From contig WVZH01000298.1 in NCBI GenBank assembly GCA_011772595.1, positions 26,327 through 64,274 of the forward strand: 37,948 nucleotides of DNA, written 5' to 3'. The notes below the pieces were generated by a model that did no database searches, was not told where the DNA came from, and was given only the letters and a program-made list of their open reading frames with translations. Made by a program: the position numbers and the translations under genes. The first letter of the stretch is position 1, and each line of letters starts with the position of its first letter. Source of the stretch: Anaerolineales bacterium. GTDB taxonomy: Bacteria; Chloroflexota; Anaerolineae; Anaerolineales; E44-bin32. Shown piece after piece: positions 7,669 through 16,846 of this stretch.

Positions 7669-10455
7669 ATGGTCGACACGCTGATTGAGACAAAACTATA
7701 CCTCCCGAAGTCCCGCTTGAATATCGTACATCGCGCCCGGCTAATCGAGCGGCTCAACACAGGACTGGCAGGAAAGCTAACGCTTATCTCGGCACCAGCA
7801 GGTTATGGCAAGACGACAATTATTGAGGACTGGGCTCAGAGCTTGGAACGGAGAGTCATATGGCTTTCCTTGGATTCAGGAGATAATGACCCCCACCAGT
7901 TCCTGACCTACCTCGTGGCAGCTTTGCAGCGTGCAGATCCCGAATTTGGTATACCGGTGGTGACGGCCCTGCATTCCACACCGCTCCCCGATCTCCAACT
8001 GCTGGTGACAAGCTTGATCCGGGAAATCGCATCCATTGATGAATCCTTCGTTCTCATCCTTGACGATTACCACACCATCCAAGAGGTATCCATACATGAG
8101 GCCATGGCTACGCTGATGGAGCGCCAGCCGGCTGGAATGCATATGGTGATATTAACGCGGGTAGATCCACCGCTGCCGCTGTCCCGCATGCGTGTACGCG
8201 GGGACATGGAAGAGATCCGAGCCAAAGACTTACGGTTTTCAAGAGATGAAGCGCTTTCCTTCTTCAACGATGTTATTGGTTTGGAGCTAAATACATCTGA
8301 AGCCGCGATGCTGGAAGCACGAACAGAGGGCTGGATCGCGGGACTGGTGCTAGCCGGACACTCTCTTCGAAGTGCGCCAGATCGCTGGCGTTTTCTACAC
8401 GATTTCGCAGGGGACGACCGGCACGTGATGGATTACTTGGTGGACGAGGTGTTGACCAGCCTCCCGCCCGAGACCGAGGAATTCCTGCTGAAAACTTCGG
8501 TGTTGAAGCGCTTGAGCGCCCCTTTATGCCAAGCCGTGGTGTACGGTGGGGGAATGGATTCACAGAGCCAGCGCATCCTGGAGAATCTGGAGAAGACCAA
8601 TCTATTTACAGTCGCGTTGGATCAGCGTAGGGAGTGGTATCGCTACCACCACCTTTTCAACGAGCTGCTGCAGAACCTGCTGCAGTTGAGGATGCCCACA
8701 GAAGTTGACGATATCCATCAACGAGCAAGCGAATGGCACGAAGCGAATGGATACCTCACTGAAGCCATCGAACACGCGTTAGCCCGTGATGACCAGGAGC
8801 GGGCTATGGATGTGATTGCCGCACACGGTCTTCCCACGCTATCCCGAGGTGAGGTGAGAAAGGTCCGCGGCTGGTTTGAACGCCTTCCGACAGACACATT
8901 CCGTTCTCGCCCATTTCTATGCGTACTCTTCGCGTGGACCTTATGGTTCGCAAATTATTCTGATCCACCAGCCGCTGTCGCGGAATGGGCCAATGAAGCG
9001 GAACGCGCTTTATCCACGATGGAGCGAGACAGCGACGATCAGGCGCGCAGCAGGGATCAACGTGTCACTGCACACATCTGTACCTTACGCGCAGGGATGG
9101 AATTGTTCAATGGCGAAGATCCCCACAGCGCGATCAAGCTGGCGACGGATGCCCAAGATATTGTGGAGCAGGGAGAGCACTGGCTACGAAGCATGCTGGC
9201 TCACTTTATTTCGGTATGTCATGTATTTCTTGGCGATGTCGCCTCTTCCGTCCCCTTCGATGAAGAAGCCCTCCACCACGCGAAGGCCTGCAAGTTCGAC
9301 TACCTGACAATAGGAATCCCTTCCGGGCAGGCAATGATCGCCATCCGACAAGCAAGGCTCCGAGATGCTGAAGCCAATTGCCTAGACGCACTACAGTTCG
9401 CAACCAGACAGGGAAAGCTTCTCTCTCCCGCTACAGGCTTGCTTCACATCATTCGCGGGAGAATCTTATATCAACAAAACGACCTTGAAACAGCAGAACA
9501 GATGTTGATTAAAGGGTTAGATTTGATCAGTCTAACGGGAAACCATGAGGTTCGAGTGTTGGCTGAGGCGGATCTTGCCAGGCTCTATCAAGCACGACTA
9601 GATTGGAAACGTGCGCAGGAAGTCATACTGCTGATAAAGCCACGCTCGCCCTTAGCTGAACATCTCGCTGCCACGTTGCAGGCTCTATTGTGGTTGAGGG
9701 AGGCCCAGCACAACCCGGCCACACGGCGACTTGCATATAAATGGCTCGAGAAAGACGGAGCTGACTTGGCTGCGGAAATCGACATTGCCGCATCCATCCC
9801 ATTCCGAGAGGCGATTCCCATCCGATATATTGTCTCGGCAAGGGTGCGCTTAGAACATGTTAGGGAGATGCCCCTTACCGAGCGTCAGCAAACCATACAG
9901 CCCTTGATTCGGTTTGTAAATGCCCAACTGCAACTCTCCGAGGTAAGGGGTTGGAACGAGCAAGTTATGGAGTTGGCGATTCTCAAGGCACTTGCTTTGG
10001 AGACAGTGGAGGAGATCGAAGGCGCTATCACAGCTTTGCAGCAGGCGCTCACGCTCGGCGAGCCGGAGGGGTATGTTCGCTTGTTCGTAGACGAGGGGCC
10101 AGCGATGGGACGGTTGTTGCATGAGGCAGCATCTCGCGGGTTGATGCCAGAGTACGTCGGCAGGTTGCTTGCCGCCTTTCCAGATGCCGAGCCAATCCGC
10201 GCGATCGGCTCTCTAGCGCCTGATCAAGCGGACGAGATAGTCGAGCCACTCAGCGAACGCGAGTTGGAGGTGCTCCATCTCATTGCCGAAGGGCTATCCA
10301 ACCGGGAGATCGCACAGAGGCTTTTCCTCTCCCACAACACTGTGAAAGGACACTCTCGCAACATCTATGGCAAGCTCGGTGTCAATAGCCGGACTCAGGC
10401 CGCGGCGAGAGCCAGGTTGATGGGCCTGCTCACCTTCAATGAACTTGACGGATAA
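7669..10455 (+). CDS. MalT-type LuxR-family ATP-dependent transcriptional regulator
   Basis: A 928-residue regulator of the large LuxR (LAL/MalT-like) class. The N-terminal STAND-type NTPase has Walker [10 protein letters not shown] (42-50) and a Walker B-like FVLILDDYH (near 130). A long helical TPR-like sensor region spans about 350-850, and the LuxR helix-turn-helix is at about 865-925 ([35 protein letters not shown]). Such proteins bind an inducer and ATP, oligomerise and activate promoters; the inducer here is unknown. The length matches the family. The gene stands alone with large gaps on both sides, divergent from the DUF1573 operon and upstream of the YHS gene, either of which it might control. 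No strong ribosome site precedes the ATG. Confidence 0.93.
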   Translation: MVDTLIETKLYLPKSRLNIVHRARLIERLNTGLAGKLTLISAPAGYGKTTIIEDWAQSLERRVIWLSLDSGDNDPHQFLTYLVAALQRADPEFGIPVVTALHSTPLPDLQLLVTSLIREIASIDESFVLILDDYHTIQEVSIHEAMATLMERQPAGMHMVILTRVDPPLPLSRMRVRGDMEEIRAKDLRFSRDEALSFFNDVIGLELNTSEAAMLEARTEGWIAGLVLAGHSLRSAPDRWRFLHDFAGDDRHVMDYLVDEVLTSLPPETEEFLLKTSVLKRLSAPLCQAVVYGGGMDSQSQRILENLEKTNLFTVALDQRREWYRYHHLFNELLQNLLQLRMPTEVDDIHQRASEWHEANGYLTEAIEHALARDDQERAMDVIAAHGLPTLSRGEVRKVRGWFERLPTDTFRSRPFLCVLFAWTLWFANYSDPPAAVAEWANEAERALSTMERDSDDQARSRDQRVTAHICTLRAGMELFNGEDPHSAIKLATDAQDIVEQGEHWLRSMLAHFISVCHVFLGDVASSVPFDEEALHHAKACKFDYLTIGIPSGQAMIAIRQARLRDAEANCLDALQFATRQGKLLSPATGLLHIIRGRILYQQNDLETAEQMLIKGLDLISLTGNHEVRVLAEADLARLYQARLDWKRAQEVILLIKPRSPLAEHLAATLQALLWLREAQHNPATRRLAYKWLEKDGADLAAEIDIAASIPFREAIPIRYIVSARVRLEHVREMPLTERQQTIQPLIRFVNAQLQLSEVRGWNEQVMELAILKALALETVEEIEGAITALQQALTLGEPEGYVRLFVDEGPAMGRLLHEAASRGLMPEYVGRLLAAFPDAEPIRAIGSLAPDQADEIVEPLSERELEVLHLIAEGLSNREIAQRLFLSHNTVKGHSRNIYGKLGVNSRTQAAARARLMGLLTFNELDG

Positions 10456-10607
10456 GACACCTTCCAATTCAGGTCTCAGCACTTTAACATCTTGCTACGC
10501 TTATCAGCCGCGGAGAACGATTGAATCTTACGCATGCAACGGTGATTAAGAAGAAGTCGATGAACTTGGGATGATGAAACTAAACAACCCAACATTAATC
10601 CATTTAG

Positions 10608-10620
10608 GTCATGACACAAA
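10608..10620 (+). promoter_or_regulatory. GTCATGAC[A/C]CAAA motif, copy 1
   Basis: GTCATGACACAAA. The first eight bases are a perfect palindrome. The same 13-base motif (one degenerate position) occurs at 17643-17655, 29453-29465 and 31497-31509, always between genes. This copy lies about 240 bases upstream of the YHS gene at 10853. Confidence 0.5.
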
Positions 10621-10754
10621 TAGCGTGCTCATAATAATCTTGAGGCAAAAGGAGCTAACCACCATAAATGCAAAATAATAGGAGGTGAAAACGCTAACTA
10701 TCTCGTGAGTCCCTGGTTCGCTCGTGGTTGGGATGACCGAACTTTCCTGCCCAA

Positions 10755-10795
10755 GGCATTAAATAAAATGCCCTTATATTGGGGTTGATCCCAAG
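10755..10795. repeat. Two adjacent hairpins upstream of the YHS gene
   Basis: GGCATT-AAATAA-AATGCC (10755-10772) is a perfect 6-bp stem. TTGGG-GTTGAT-CCCAA (10779-10795) follows six bases later with a 5-bp stem. Neither is followed by a T-run, so they look more like operators or leader-RNA structures than terminators. They end about 57 bases before the YHS start codon. Confidence 0.3.
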
Positions 10796-10852
10796 CTGGC
10801 CACACACATTCTGACTACAGCTTTCTTTATAACCGCCCAGGAGGTAAAGAAA

Positions 10853-11035
10853 ATGGCAAATTGTCCTGTTTGTGGAATGATGGTTGATGAGAATACGGCC
10901 CCTTCATCTGAGTACAAGGGTGAGACGTATTATTTCATGAACCCGACACACAAGGCCATGTTCGACAACGATCCGGAAAAATTCTTGAAAAAAAGGCGAG
11001 AAGCAGGCGATCCTATGTCGATGGATGACATGTAG
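10853..11035 (+). CDS. Small YHS-domain protein lacking the second cysteine pair
   Basis: A 60-residue protein consisting of a single YHS domain: CPVCGMMVDENTA, then SEYKGETYYFMNPTHKAMFDNDPEKFL. In the paralogue at 2258 the segment after YYF reads CAPGCKKAF; here it is MNPTHKAMF, so the two cysteines are replaced by Met and His. Metal binding, if any, would use C4, C7 and perhaps Met/His. The start is certain: AGGAGGT lies 8 bases before ATG 10853. The tail is Met/Asp-rich (DPMSMDDM). It stands alone downstream of a large gap with dyad elements, and is probably regulated separately. Confidence 0.88.
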   Translation: MANCPVCGMMVDENTAPSSEYKGETYYFMNPTHKAMFDNDPEKFLKKRREAGDPMSMDDM

Positions 11036-11481
11036 GGAACAATATAACGGAATAGCTGGAATCCAACTGTTTCGCTGAGGTCTTCTGATTGGATCTCTGC
11101 TCGAAGTCAAACTTGAATTACGCTTCAGTGATCGTCGTGTTCAGCGTAGTGATCCCATAACAAATTACGCCGAACATGTATTCCAATGAGTGCTTCTTTA
11201 GGGCAACTTCGACTGCCGGTGGATTGTGGAGCGGCGATGGACCGGCCATTGCAATCTTCAGTCTATCGCAGGATGATGTCCGAGAACACCTGGAGGGCTG
11301 ATTGTGGCATCTACGCATACAGAGCCGTTCCCGTCAGCCCTCCCTCTCGAACGGAAACGGAATTAGAAACTTGAGACGACCGAACCTCAAAGCAAGCACG
11401 AGTTGGAGGTGAAGCACTTTATTTCCAAAGGATAATCCAATCGGGAAAGTGAAAGGAAGAAGTCTGCCTCACAGCGGATTT
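11036..11481. other. Convergent gap with ambiguous short frames
   Basis: This 446-base gap lies between the YHS gene (+) and the end of the ComA-like gene (-). Two overlapping plus-strand frames, 11176-11301 (41 aa, ending GDGPAIAIFSLSQDDVREHLEG) and 11186-11374 (62 aa), and a minus-strand frame 11118-11318 have partly protein-like stretches. None has a ribosome site, so I do not call a gene. It may contain a decayed gene fragment. I saw no clear terminator. Confidence 0.35.
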
Positions 11482-12327
11482 TTAATGCTCCTTGTACGTC
11501 AGGACCCGTCCCCATAGGCTTTTTGAACCCCAGATCCCCTGGCGTAGGGCTTCCAATTGAACAATCTGACTATGGTCCACAAATAGATTTACTTCAGGAC
11601 CGAAGGTTTTCACATACCAGGAAAAGACCTCTGGTTCTGCTGCTTCGAACATCAATTTTTCAAGACCAAGAGCGTTGATGATTTTCGACACCGCATCCAT
11701 TCGCCAGATCTTGACATTCTCCGTAATCCCTTCCGATTCAACCATGATCCGAGAGACGCCCGCCTCCAGAAAGCGCTTGGCCTGAATGATCATCATCTCG
11801 GGATCTCGGACACCCTCGGCTTCAAGCTCCTGCGTCGCTGTAGCACCACCTGCACCAAACTGGATCCCCACTTCCGGCTTCGCTTTCAAACCTGCCTTCT
11901 GGACTTTCTCCACAATACGCAGCCAATCATCAATAGGAATGCTTATGAAGCCACTTGAAATCTCAATGATGTCAAATCCTAATTCTCGGCATGTGCGGAT
12001 GTATTGATCTACAGCATCCTCACCTTGAGTCAGCACGTATTCCATGAAACCACCGGTAGAGACCAACACATCGAAGCGGTGAGCAAGATCTATGATCTCC
12101 TTGAGGATCGGTTTTGGCATCAGCGTAAAGGATCCACCCGCAAATTTCAGCGAGTCAACATACTCCCCCATGCTCTCCAGGATATCCTCCAGGTAACGCT
12201 TGCCCATGGGGGTGTAATACGGTCCTCTGATCTCGGTGATTCCCAACGACCTTGGCTTGGATTGCCGATAGTTCATCCTAAGAAAATCAAATGCCTTTTC
12301 CTTATCCACATCTAAATTCATCCTCAA
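11482..12327 (-). CDS. Phosphosulfolactate synthase (ComA)-family protein
   Basis: A 281-residue TIM-barrel protein of the ComA family. Recognisable family segments are SLKFAGGSFTLMP (60s), LVSTGGFMEYVL (about 90), LGFDIIEISSGFISI (near 117-131), KPEVGIQFGAGGAT (near 150) and VESEGITE (near 198). The archaeal enzyme adds sulfite to phosphoenolpyruvate to make phosphosulfolactate, the first step of coenzyme M synthesis. Family members also occur in bacteria and plants, where the reaction is often unknown. Here it is the last gene of a minus-strand operon and overlaps the MmgE/PrpD gene by four bases. No other coenzyme M gene (ComB, ComC) is in the window, so a different substrate is likely. 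Members of this family are often annotated by name only. Confidence 0.88.
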   Translation of the reverse strand: MRMNLDVDKEKAFDFLRMNYRQSKPRSLGITEIRGPYYTPMGKRYLEDILESMGEYVDSLKFAGGSFTLMPKPILKEIIDLAHRFDVLVSTGGFMEYVLTQGEDAVDQYIRTCRELGFDIIEISSGFISIPIDDWLRIVEKVQKAGLKAKPEVGIQFGAGGATATQELEAEGVRDPEMMIIQAKRFLEAGVSRIMVESEGITENVKIWRMDAVSKIINALGLEKLMFEAAEPEVFSWYVKTFGPEVNLFVDHSQIVQLEALRQGIWGSKSLWGRVLTYKEH

Positions 12328-13703
12328 ACAATCCCCCGAGGCATGGAGACCCTCCCTAGAAGTCCGGCCAGATCACCAGCCTGAATATTCTCAAGAGCAC
12401 CAGCGGCGGCAACAATTTCATCACTTAGAGATGGCTCGACATGAAGAGCGGCCAACCTCTTGAATTTATCTAAGACACTTTCCCAAGACGCGGGCCGGGT
12501 GAAGAACCCTTCATAGTCCATCTTTTCCTTCCGGAGGATGCGACCGTCTTTCAACGACACGGTCAACTGGCAAGGCATCAGGTCCGGGAATAATCTACTG
12601 TAGCTCTCCGTCGGGCGAATCTCCACCTTGCGGAGCAACTTCTGGACATCCTCTCGTCGGATCCGCTCCGATCGGTACTGGGCTGGTGTAACCTCTCCAT
12701 CCAACAGCGCGACCGCAAGCATATACGGTAGGCTGTGATCGGCCTCCTCCTTGGTCTGGACCAGGGTCTTTGCCCCTTCTTCTCCCCCACCGATGATGTG
12801 ATAGGCTACGTCAAAAATCTCTATTTCAATTTTCTCAATGGCCTCGGAGTTCAACCCATACTCGGACTTTAATTCGAGAACACCTTCAATGGCCGATTGG
12901 GAATGAATTTCCGCGTTGAATTTCTTGATTATGGTACGTGTAACCCGTTCTAGATTCTCCTTCGACCAGTCGATCTCGAACGGACCGGCTATTGCATCCA
13001 TAAACCCTTTATTCCCCTCAAAGATTTCAAGCGGGCCCGTAATCCCTCGCATGGCAAGAAACGCCGCATGCGTAGCTCCGAAGGCGGTGTGGGGGTATGC
13101 GAGACCTTTCCAATGGGATAATCTCCCTGTACGTGTTACACGCAGGGCATTGAGAGCCGCACCGCTGATGGCAATCGCATGCGCTGTTTGTTCGGCTTTC
13201 ATCCCCAAAGCCTTTGAGACTCCAGCAGCGACGGCGTATGAACCTTGGGTCGTATGGTCAAACCCCTTGTGTCGCACCGGCGCGACGTCGCTCAAGCGAC
13301 ATTGAACCTGATAGGCCACCGCCAATGCCGTCATGAACTCTTTCCCACTCACTCTGGCGTATTCTGCAGCAGCAAGCGTCGCACCTATGTTATCGCTGGG
13401 ATGGCCGGTTTCTCCTTTCGATAAGTAGCTATCGTTATAATCGAGATATCGTACGAGAGCACCGTTATAAAAAGCAGCTCGATCCGGAGCTGCACGTCCC
13501 CCGCCTATCAGCGTGCAGCTCCCGGCACCATCGAAGTCCTCAAGTTGAGCACGCACGATTTCGATCGGTTCCCCTCCTAACGCTCCAATGGCGCAGCCCA
13601 GCGAATCCAGGACCCGGATCTTGATCTGAGCCCTGGCTTCCTCGGAAAGGTCTTCATATGTGGACCTGATAACAAAGCTGGCGAGCTCATGGACCATGGC
13701 CAT
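12324..13703 (-). CDS. MmgE/PrpD-family protein
   Basis: A 459-residue protein of the MmgE/PrpD family, whose best known members are 2-methylcitrate dehydratase and cis-aconitate decarboxylase (IRG1). Features include the N-terminal helical domain (RVLDSLGCAIGAL, near 29-41), YNDSYLSKGETGHPSDNIGATLAAAEYA (near 88-115), and GFDHTTQGSYAVAAGVSKALG (140s-160s), typical of the substrate-binding region. The family acts on small hydroxy- or dicarboxylic acids, and the substrate here is unknown. The stop overlaps the ComA-like start by four bases (ATGA type), showing coupled translation. The 44-base gap to the upstream oxidoreductase beta gene fits one transcript. No 2-methylcitrate synthase or PrpB gene is nearby, which argues against a plain methylcitrate cycle. 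Confidence 0.9.
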   Translation of the reverse strand: MAMVHELASFVIRSTYEDLSEEARAQIKIRVLDSLGCAIGALGGEPIEIVRAQLEDFDGAGSCTLIGGGRAAPDRAAFYNGALVRYLDYNDSYLSKGETGHPSDNIGATLAAAEYARVSGKEFMTALAVAYQVQCRLSDVAPVRHKGFDHTTQGSYAVAAGVSKALGMKAEQTAHAIAISGAALNALRVTRTGRLSHWKGLAYPHTAFGATHAAFLAMRGITGPLEIFEGNKGFMDAIAGPFEIDWSKENLERVTRTIIKKFNAEIHSQSAIEGVLELKSEYGLNSEAIEKIEIEIFDVAYHIIGGGEEGAKTLVQTKEEADHSLPYMLAVALLDGEVTPAQYRSERIRREDVQKLLRKVEIRPTESYSRLFPDLMPCQLTVSLKDGRILRKEKMDYEGFFTRPASWESVLDKFKRLAALHVEPSLSDEIVAAAGALENIQAGDLAGLLGRVSMPRGIV

Positions 13704-13747
13704 ATCGTGAAACCCTTTGCTCCTTGTCGACTATCCCGGAGGGATCA

Positions 13748-14623
13748 TCACACAAAGCGCTGTTTCAACCGTTCAACCTGATCGGCGCTGAGAGGCTTCA
13801 ATTCCTGTTTCACTAACGATCCTTGTTGGAGAGCGACTTCCTGATCCTCGTAGGTAGGACGTTCTTCTTGGAAGAGCACCCCGATAGGGATCCGATCTCC
13901 CCAGTCTTGAGCCAACTCCCAAGCGGTGGATTTGTTACGCCGATCGTGTCCTTCGGTCTCCACATCGTAGACACGTGCGCCATACCAGTCATAGGTGTTT
14001 ATTCGGTTGAAGATGATGCAGGGTTGAAGCACATCCACCAGGGCATACCCTCGATGCTGGATGGCTTCCTTGAAAATGCGTAGCATGTGTTCCTTGTCAC
14101 CTGCGAACGTGCGCGAAACGAAACTGGCGTTGGCGGCGAGCGCCAGCGTGAGCGGGTTTATGGGGGGTTCTATCGCTCCGTATGGAGAGGTTTTGGATTT
14201 ATAACCCTTTTCTGAGGTCGGTGAGTATTGCCCTTTGGTGAGGCCATAAACTTGATTGTTCTGGGCGATGTGGGTTATGTTGAGATTACGGCGCATGGTG
14301 TGGATGAAGTGGTTGCCGCCAATGGCATACCCATCACCATCACCCGTGATGGCAATCACGACCAACTCGTCGTTGGCGAGTTCAAATCCCGAAGCCACGG
14401 CGAGAGGGCGGCCATGAATGCCCATGAAGCCGTTGATCTTCAAATAATCGGGCACCTTGCTCCCGCAACCTATGCCTGAGGAGATGATAGCCTGGTGGGG
14501 TGCGAGATCGAGCTCCGCCATTGTCGTCCTGAGAGTAGCCAGGATATGGAAGTTTCCGCATGTGGGATTACCAGGGCACCAGGTTGGTTTCTGATATACG
14601 GTGAAGTCAGATGGTCTGAACAT
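13748..14623 (-). CDS. 2-oxoacid:ferredoxin oxidoreductase, beta subunit
   Basis: The thiamine-diphosphate subunit of a pyruvate/2-oxoglutarate-type ferredoxin oxidoreductase, 291 residues from ATG 14623. That start is favoured because GGAGGAGGAG lies just upstream, although the frame stays open to 14680. The ThDP site is GDGDGYAIGGNH (94-105), with GIHGRPLAVASG before it and GLTKGQYSPTS after it. Four cysteines sit at family [4Fe-4S] ligand positions: C16, C22, C53 (GIGCGS) and C202 (VLQPC). The first pair is CPGNPTC where the family normally has CPGC, a three-residue insertion. It overlaps the alpha subunit gene by 17 bases. With the ferredoxin at 17171 it would oxidatively decarboxylate a 2-oxoacid to an acyl-CoA, or run in reverse. 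Confidence 0.92.
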   Translation of the reverse strand: MFRPSDFTVYQKPTWCPGNPTCGNFHILATLRTTMAELDLAPHQAIISSGIGCGSKVPDYLKINGFMGIHGRPLAVASGFELANDELVVIAITGDGDGYAIGGNHFIHTMRRNLNITHIAQNNQVYGLTKGQYSPTSEKGYKSKTSPYGAIEPPINPLTLALAANASFVSRTFAGDKEHMLRIFKEAIQHRGYALVDVLQPCIIFNRINTYDWYGARVYDVETEGHDRRNKSTAWELAQDWGDRIPIGVLFQEERPTYEDQEVALQQGSLVKQELKPLSADQVERLKQRFV

Positions 14624-16373
14624 TGAATCGCTCCTCCTCCAAGCATTGAATAATGTAATTGGGTGAAAGGGGCCGGCCATCGTACTTGAGGATATTATTT
14701 TCGATGTGAATGCCTGTTATCTCTCGAATCAGGCCTGCCAATTGCGCATTGAAGTTCGACTCCACGCCGATTACCCGGCGGGAATCGCCCAGGATCTCAC
14801 GTACCTGCTGATCGGGAAAAGGCCAGACCTGGGACAGATGCAGCATGTTAGCGCTAGCCCCATCGTCGTTCAACCAATCGACGGCCTCTCGTAGTGGTCC
14901 ATACGTTGAGCCCCAGGCAACAAATGTGACGTCTGCGCTTTCCGGGCCATAAAGCTCCGGCTGCCAGAGATCTTCACGGGCGGTCTCTAATTTTCTCATC
15001 CGTTTATTCATCATCCGGATGCGATTTTTTCGATCTTCAAGAATATGGCCATCCTCGCCATGTTCATCAGAAACAACGGTAAAGAATGCCTTCTCATGCG
15101 ATCCTGGTAAGGCGCGTGGGGAGATACCGGTTTCCGTAAACGCGTAGCGCAAGTACTCGCCTTCCACGTTATCCAGCTCCTCGGCGCCTATGAGCGCCCC
15201 GCGATCGATCATTACCCGGTCGAATGCCAAGGCGTCTAGCTCGAGGAGTCTGGTGGAGACCCCCAGAAACTGATCGTAGAGGACAATCACAGGAGTTTGG
15301 TATTTTTCCGCCAAATTAAAAGCTTGAGCACCCGCCTCGAAAGCCTGCTCTATGGTTCCCGGTGTCAGTATCAGGCGAGGGAATTCACCTTGGGAGGCGT
15401 GAAGCATAAAGCGCAAGTCGCCTTGCTCCGTTCGGGTTGCTAAACCTGTGGAGGGGCCGGGACGCTGGACGTTTACCACGACGACCGGCGTTTCCGTCAT
15501 TCCTGCCAGACCCAGAGCCTCCACCATCAGGGAAAATCCACCCCCAGATGTCACCGTCATTGCTCTAACTCCCATGTGGTTGGCACCAATGGCCATACAC
15601 ATGGCCGCGATCTCGTCTTCAGTTTGCTTCACCAAGACACCGTATTCCTCGGCGCGAGAAGCCAACCACTCCATGATGCTGGTGGCTGGGGTCATCGGAT
15701 ACGCTGAGACGAAACGGCATCCTGAAGCCAGCGCTCCCAGACTAAAGGCGTGGTTCCCATTGATTATCATACGAGAGGGTCGATCCACTACTTCGAGATG
15801 GTATTCGAAGCCTTCGTAATAGGTATCTCTACCAAAATCGTATGCTAGCTCTGCGACCCGAAGGTTTGCCTCCACAATTTGCTTGCCTTTCCTGGCAAAA
15901 TTACTCTCGATCACCCCACCGATATTCTCGAAACTGTATCCGGTGATCCCGCTGGCCACGGCCACAGCCGCGGTATTACCCATCAAGCGGTTTCCACCTA
16001 CCTCCTCCGCGATCTCATAGATCGGCGAAGCGAATGCCTTAATCCCTTGATCCTGCAGCGCGGCTCCATCTACCTTCATATCTTGATCGTAGATGATCCC
16101 TCCGCCGGGCTTGATCTCTTTGCGGTAGGTCTCGAAGGCTTCTCGATTCATCGCCATGAGGAGGTTAACTTCGTCGGTATGTGTGTAGATCTCATATGGG
16201 GCGATCCGGATTTGGAAATAATTCAAACCTCCTCGTATACGGGACATGTAGTCCTGCATGGTGAAGAGATTTAAACCGCCTCTGGCAAGTGCCAAGGAAA
16301 AGCCGGCACCGGTTGATGCCACACCCTGGCCTGCCTTGCCAGCGATTCGAAAGCTCATGTTATTTGTAGTCAT
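14607..16373 (-). CDS. 2-oxoacid:ferredoxin oxidoreductase, fused gamma-alpha subunit
   Basis: A 588-residue subunit with the gamma domain fused in front of the alpha domain, as in KorA-type enzymes. The gamma domain (about 5-190) starts with FRIAGKAGQGVAS and contains DYMSRIRGGLNYFQIR. The alpha domain (about 205-588) has GNHAFSLGALASGCRFVSAYPMTPATSIMEWL and TEDEIAAMCMAIGANHMGVRAMTVTSGGGFSLM, the conserved pyrimidine-binding and CoA regions. It pairs with the beta subunit just downstream (17-base overlap). No delta (ferredoxin-like) domain is fused; the separate 2[4Fe-4S] ferredoxin at the head of the operon probably serves that role. Substrate (pyruvate, 2-oxoglutarate or a branched or sulfonated 2-oxoacid) cannot be read from the sequence. 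Confidence 0.93.
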   Translation of the reverse strand: MTTNNMSFRIAGKAGQGVASTGAGFSLALARGGLNLFTMQDYMSRIRGGLNYFQIRIAPYEIYTHTDEVNLLMAMNREAFETYRKEIKPGGGIIYDQDMKVDGAALQDQGIKAFASPIYEIAEEVGGNRLMGNTAAVAVASGITGYSFENIGGVIESNFARKGKQIVEANLRVAELAYDFGRDTYYEGFEYHLEVVDRPSRMIINGNHAFSLGALASGCRFVSAYPMTPATSIMEWLASRAEEYGVLVKQTEDEIAAMCMAIGANHMGVRAMTVTSGGGFSLMVEALGLAGMTETPVVVVNVQRPGPSTGLATRTEQGDLRFMLHASQGEFPRLILTPGTIEQAFEAGAQAFNLAEKYQTPVIVLYDQFLGVSTRLLELDALAFDRVMIDRGALIGAEELDNVEGEYLRYAFTETGISPRALPGSHEKAFFTVVSDEHGEDGHILEDRKNRIRMMNKRMRKLETAREDLWQPELYGPESADVTFVAWGSTYGPLREAVDWLNDDGASANMLHLSQVWPFPDQQVREILGDSRRVIGVESNFNAQLAGLIREITGIHIENNILKYDGRPLSPNYIIQCLEEERFNVQTI

Positions 16374-16492
16374 TGCGCGTCACTCCTCATTCGAGTTGTC
16401 GTTACACTATCCCCCAAAAACAGGCATCAGAAATTGATGTTTCAAGATTGGCGATCCTTCGCCAAAGATCAGGATTGTAGGTGCGAACCCGC

Positions 16493-16660
16493 TCATGACT
16501 CCGCCCGTCCACGGAAGAATTCGATCACCAGGTATCCGATCGTGATCCCGGCCACGCCCGCCACGCCTTCCACGTCATACGGAGCCGGCACCTGAAGCCG
16601 GGCCACCGCAAAGATCACGCCCACCAGGAACCCCGTCCCGAACCCCATCAGCAACGTCAC
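16493..16660 (-). CDS. XapX-domain membrane mini-protein
   Basis: A 55-residue protein from GTG 16660 to TGA 16493-16495, found by reading the gap between larger genes. It reads LMGFGTGFLVGVIFAVARLQVPAPYDVEGVAGVAGITIGYLVIEF in pieces that match the XapX (DUF1427) pattern: two hydrophobic helices (about 4-20 and 32-48) separated by a VPAP turn. AAGGAAGGTG precedes the start codon. Function of the family is unknown; members are tiny inner-membrane proteins. It lies 119 bases upstream of the oxidoreductase alpha gene, and 41 bases after the 47-aa gene, on the same strand. This segment is more G/C-rich than its surroundings. Confidence 0.72.
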   Translation of the reverse strand: MTLLMGFGTGFLVGVIFAVARLQVPAPYDVEGVAGVAGITIGYLVIEFFRGRAES

Positions 16661-16701
16661 TCTTTCACCTTCCTTCCGTCAGCTTCGCCTCCGGATAAAA
16701 G

Positions 16702-16845
16702 TCAAAGCCAGCCGACCATCGCTGGTCCTCGCCCGTCGTCCGGGACCGCCCTTCGTGCGCGCTCCCGTTCGATCCGATCAATCAGGTCGTTCAGGACGTT
16801 CGATTCCTTTTCCTCTTTGATGACGCTCTGCACGACCCGGTCCAC
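16702..16845 (-). CDS. 47-aa charged helical protein, function unknown
   Basis: A minus-strand frame from GTG 16845 to TGA 16702-16704. The start codon comes one base after the stop of the upstream 81-aa gene (TGA-C-GTG), and GGAGG lies just before it, a layout typical of coupled translation. The product is highly charged and probably helical (VIKEEKESNVLNDLIDRIERERARR), with a short tail GRGPAMVGWL. The composition and the spacing support a real gene. I do not recognise a family; a small accessory or assembly factor is possible. Confidence 0.55.
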   Translation of the reverse strand: MDRVVQSVIKEEKESNVLNDLIDRIERERARRAVPDDGRGPAMVGWL

Positions 16846-16846
16846 G

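Larger units (their letters stand above)
10456..10852. other. Gap upstream of second YHS gene, rich in dyad symmetry
   Basis: No gene was found. The stretch contains one copy of the GTCATGACACAAA motif (10608-10620) and two hairpins close to the YHS start (10755-10772 and 10779-10795). An A/T-rich CATAATAAT occurs at about 10629-10637, some 14 bases after the motif, and could act as a -10 element. The last bases carry the strong AGGAGGT ribosome site of the YHS gene. Confidence 0.4.

Noticed and set aside
11118..11374. Short frames on both strands between the YHS and ComA-like genes
   Set aside because: Three frames overlap, none has a ribosome site and none matches a family I know.
14624..14680. 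Longer start for the oxidoreductase beta subunit
   Set aside because: ATG 14623 follows GGAGGAGGAG and begins at the family N-terminus; the upstream residues are read from the alpha gene in another frame.
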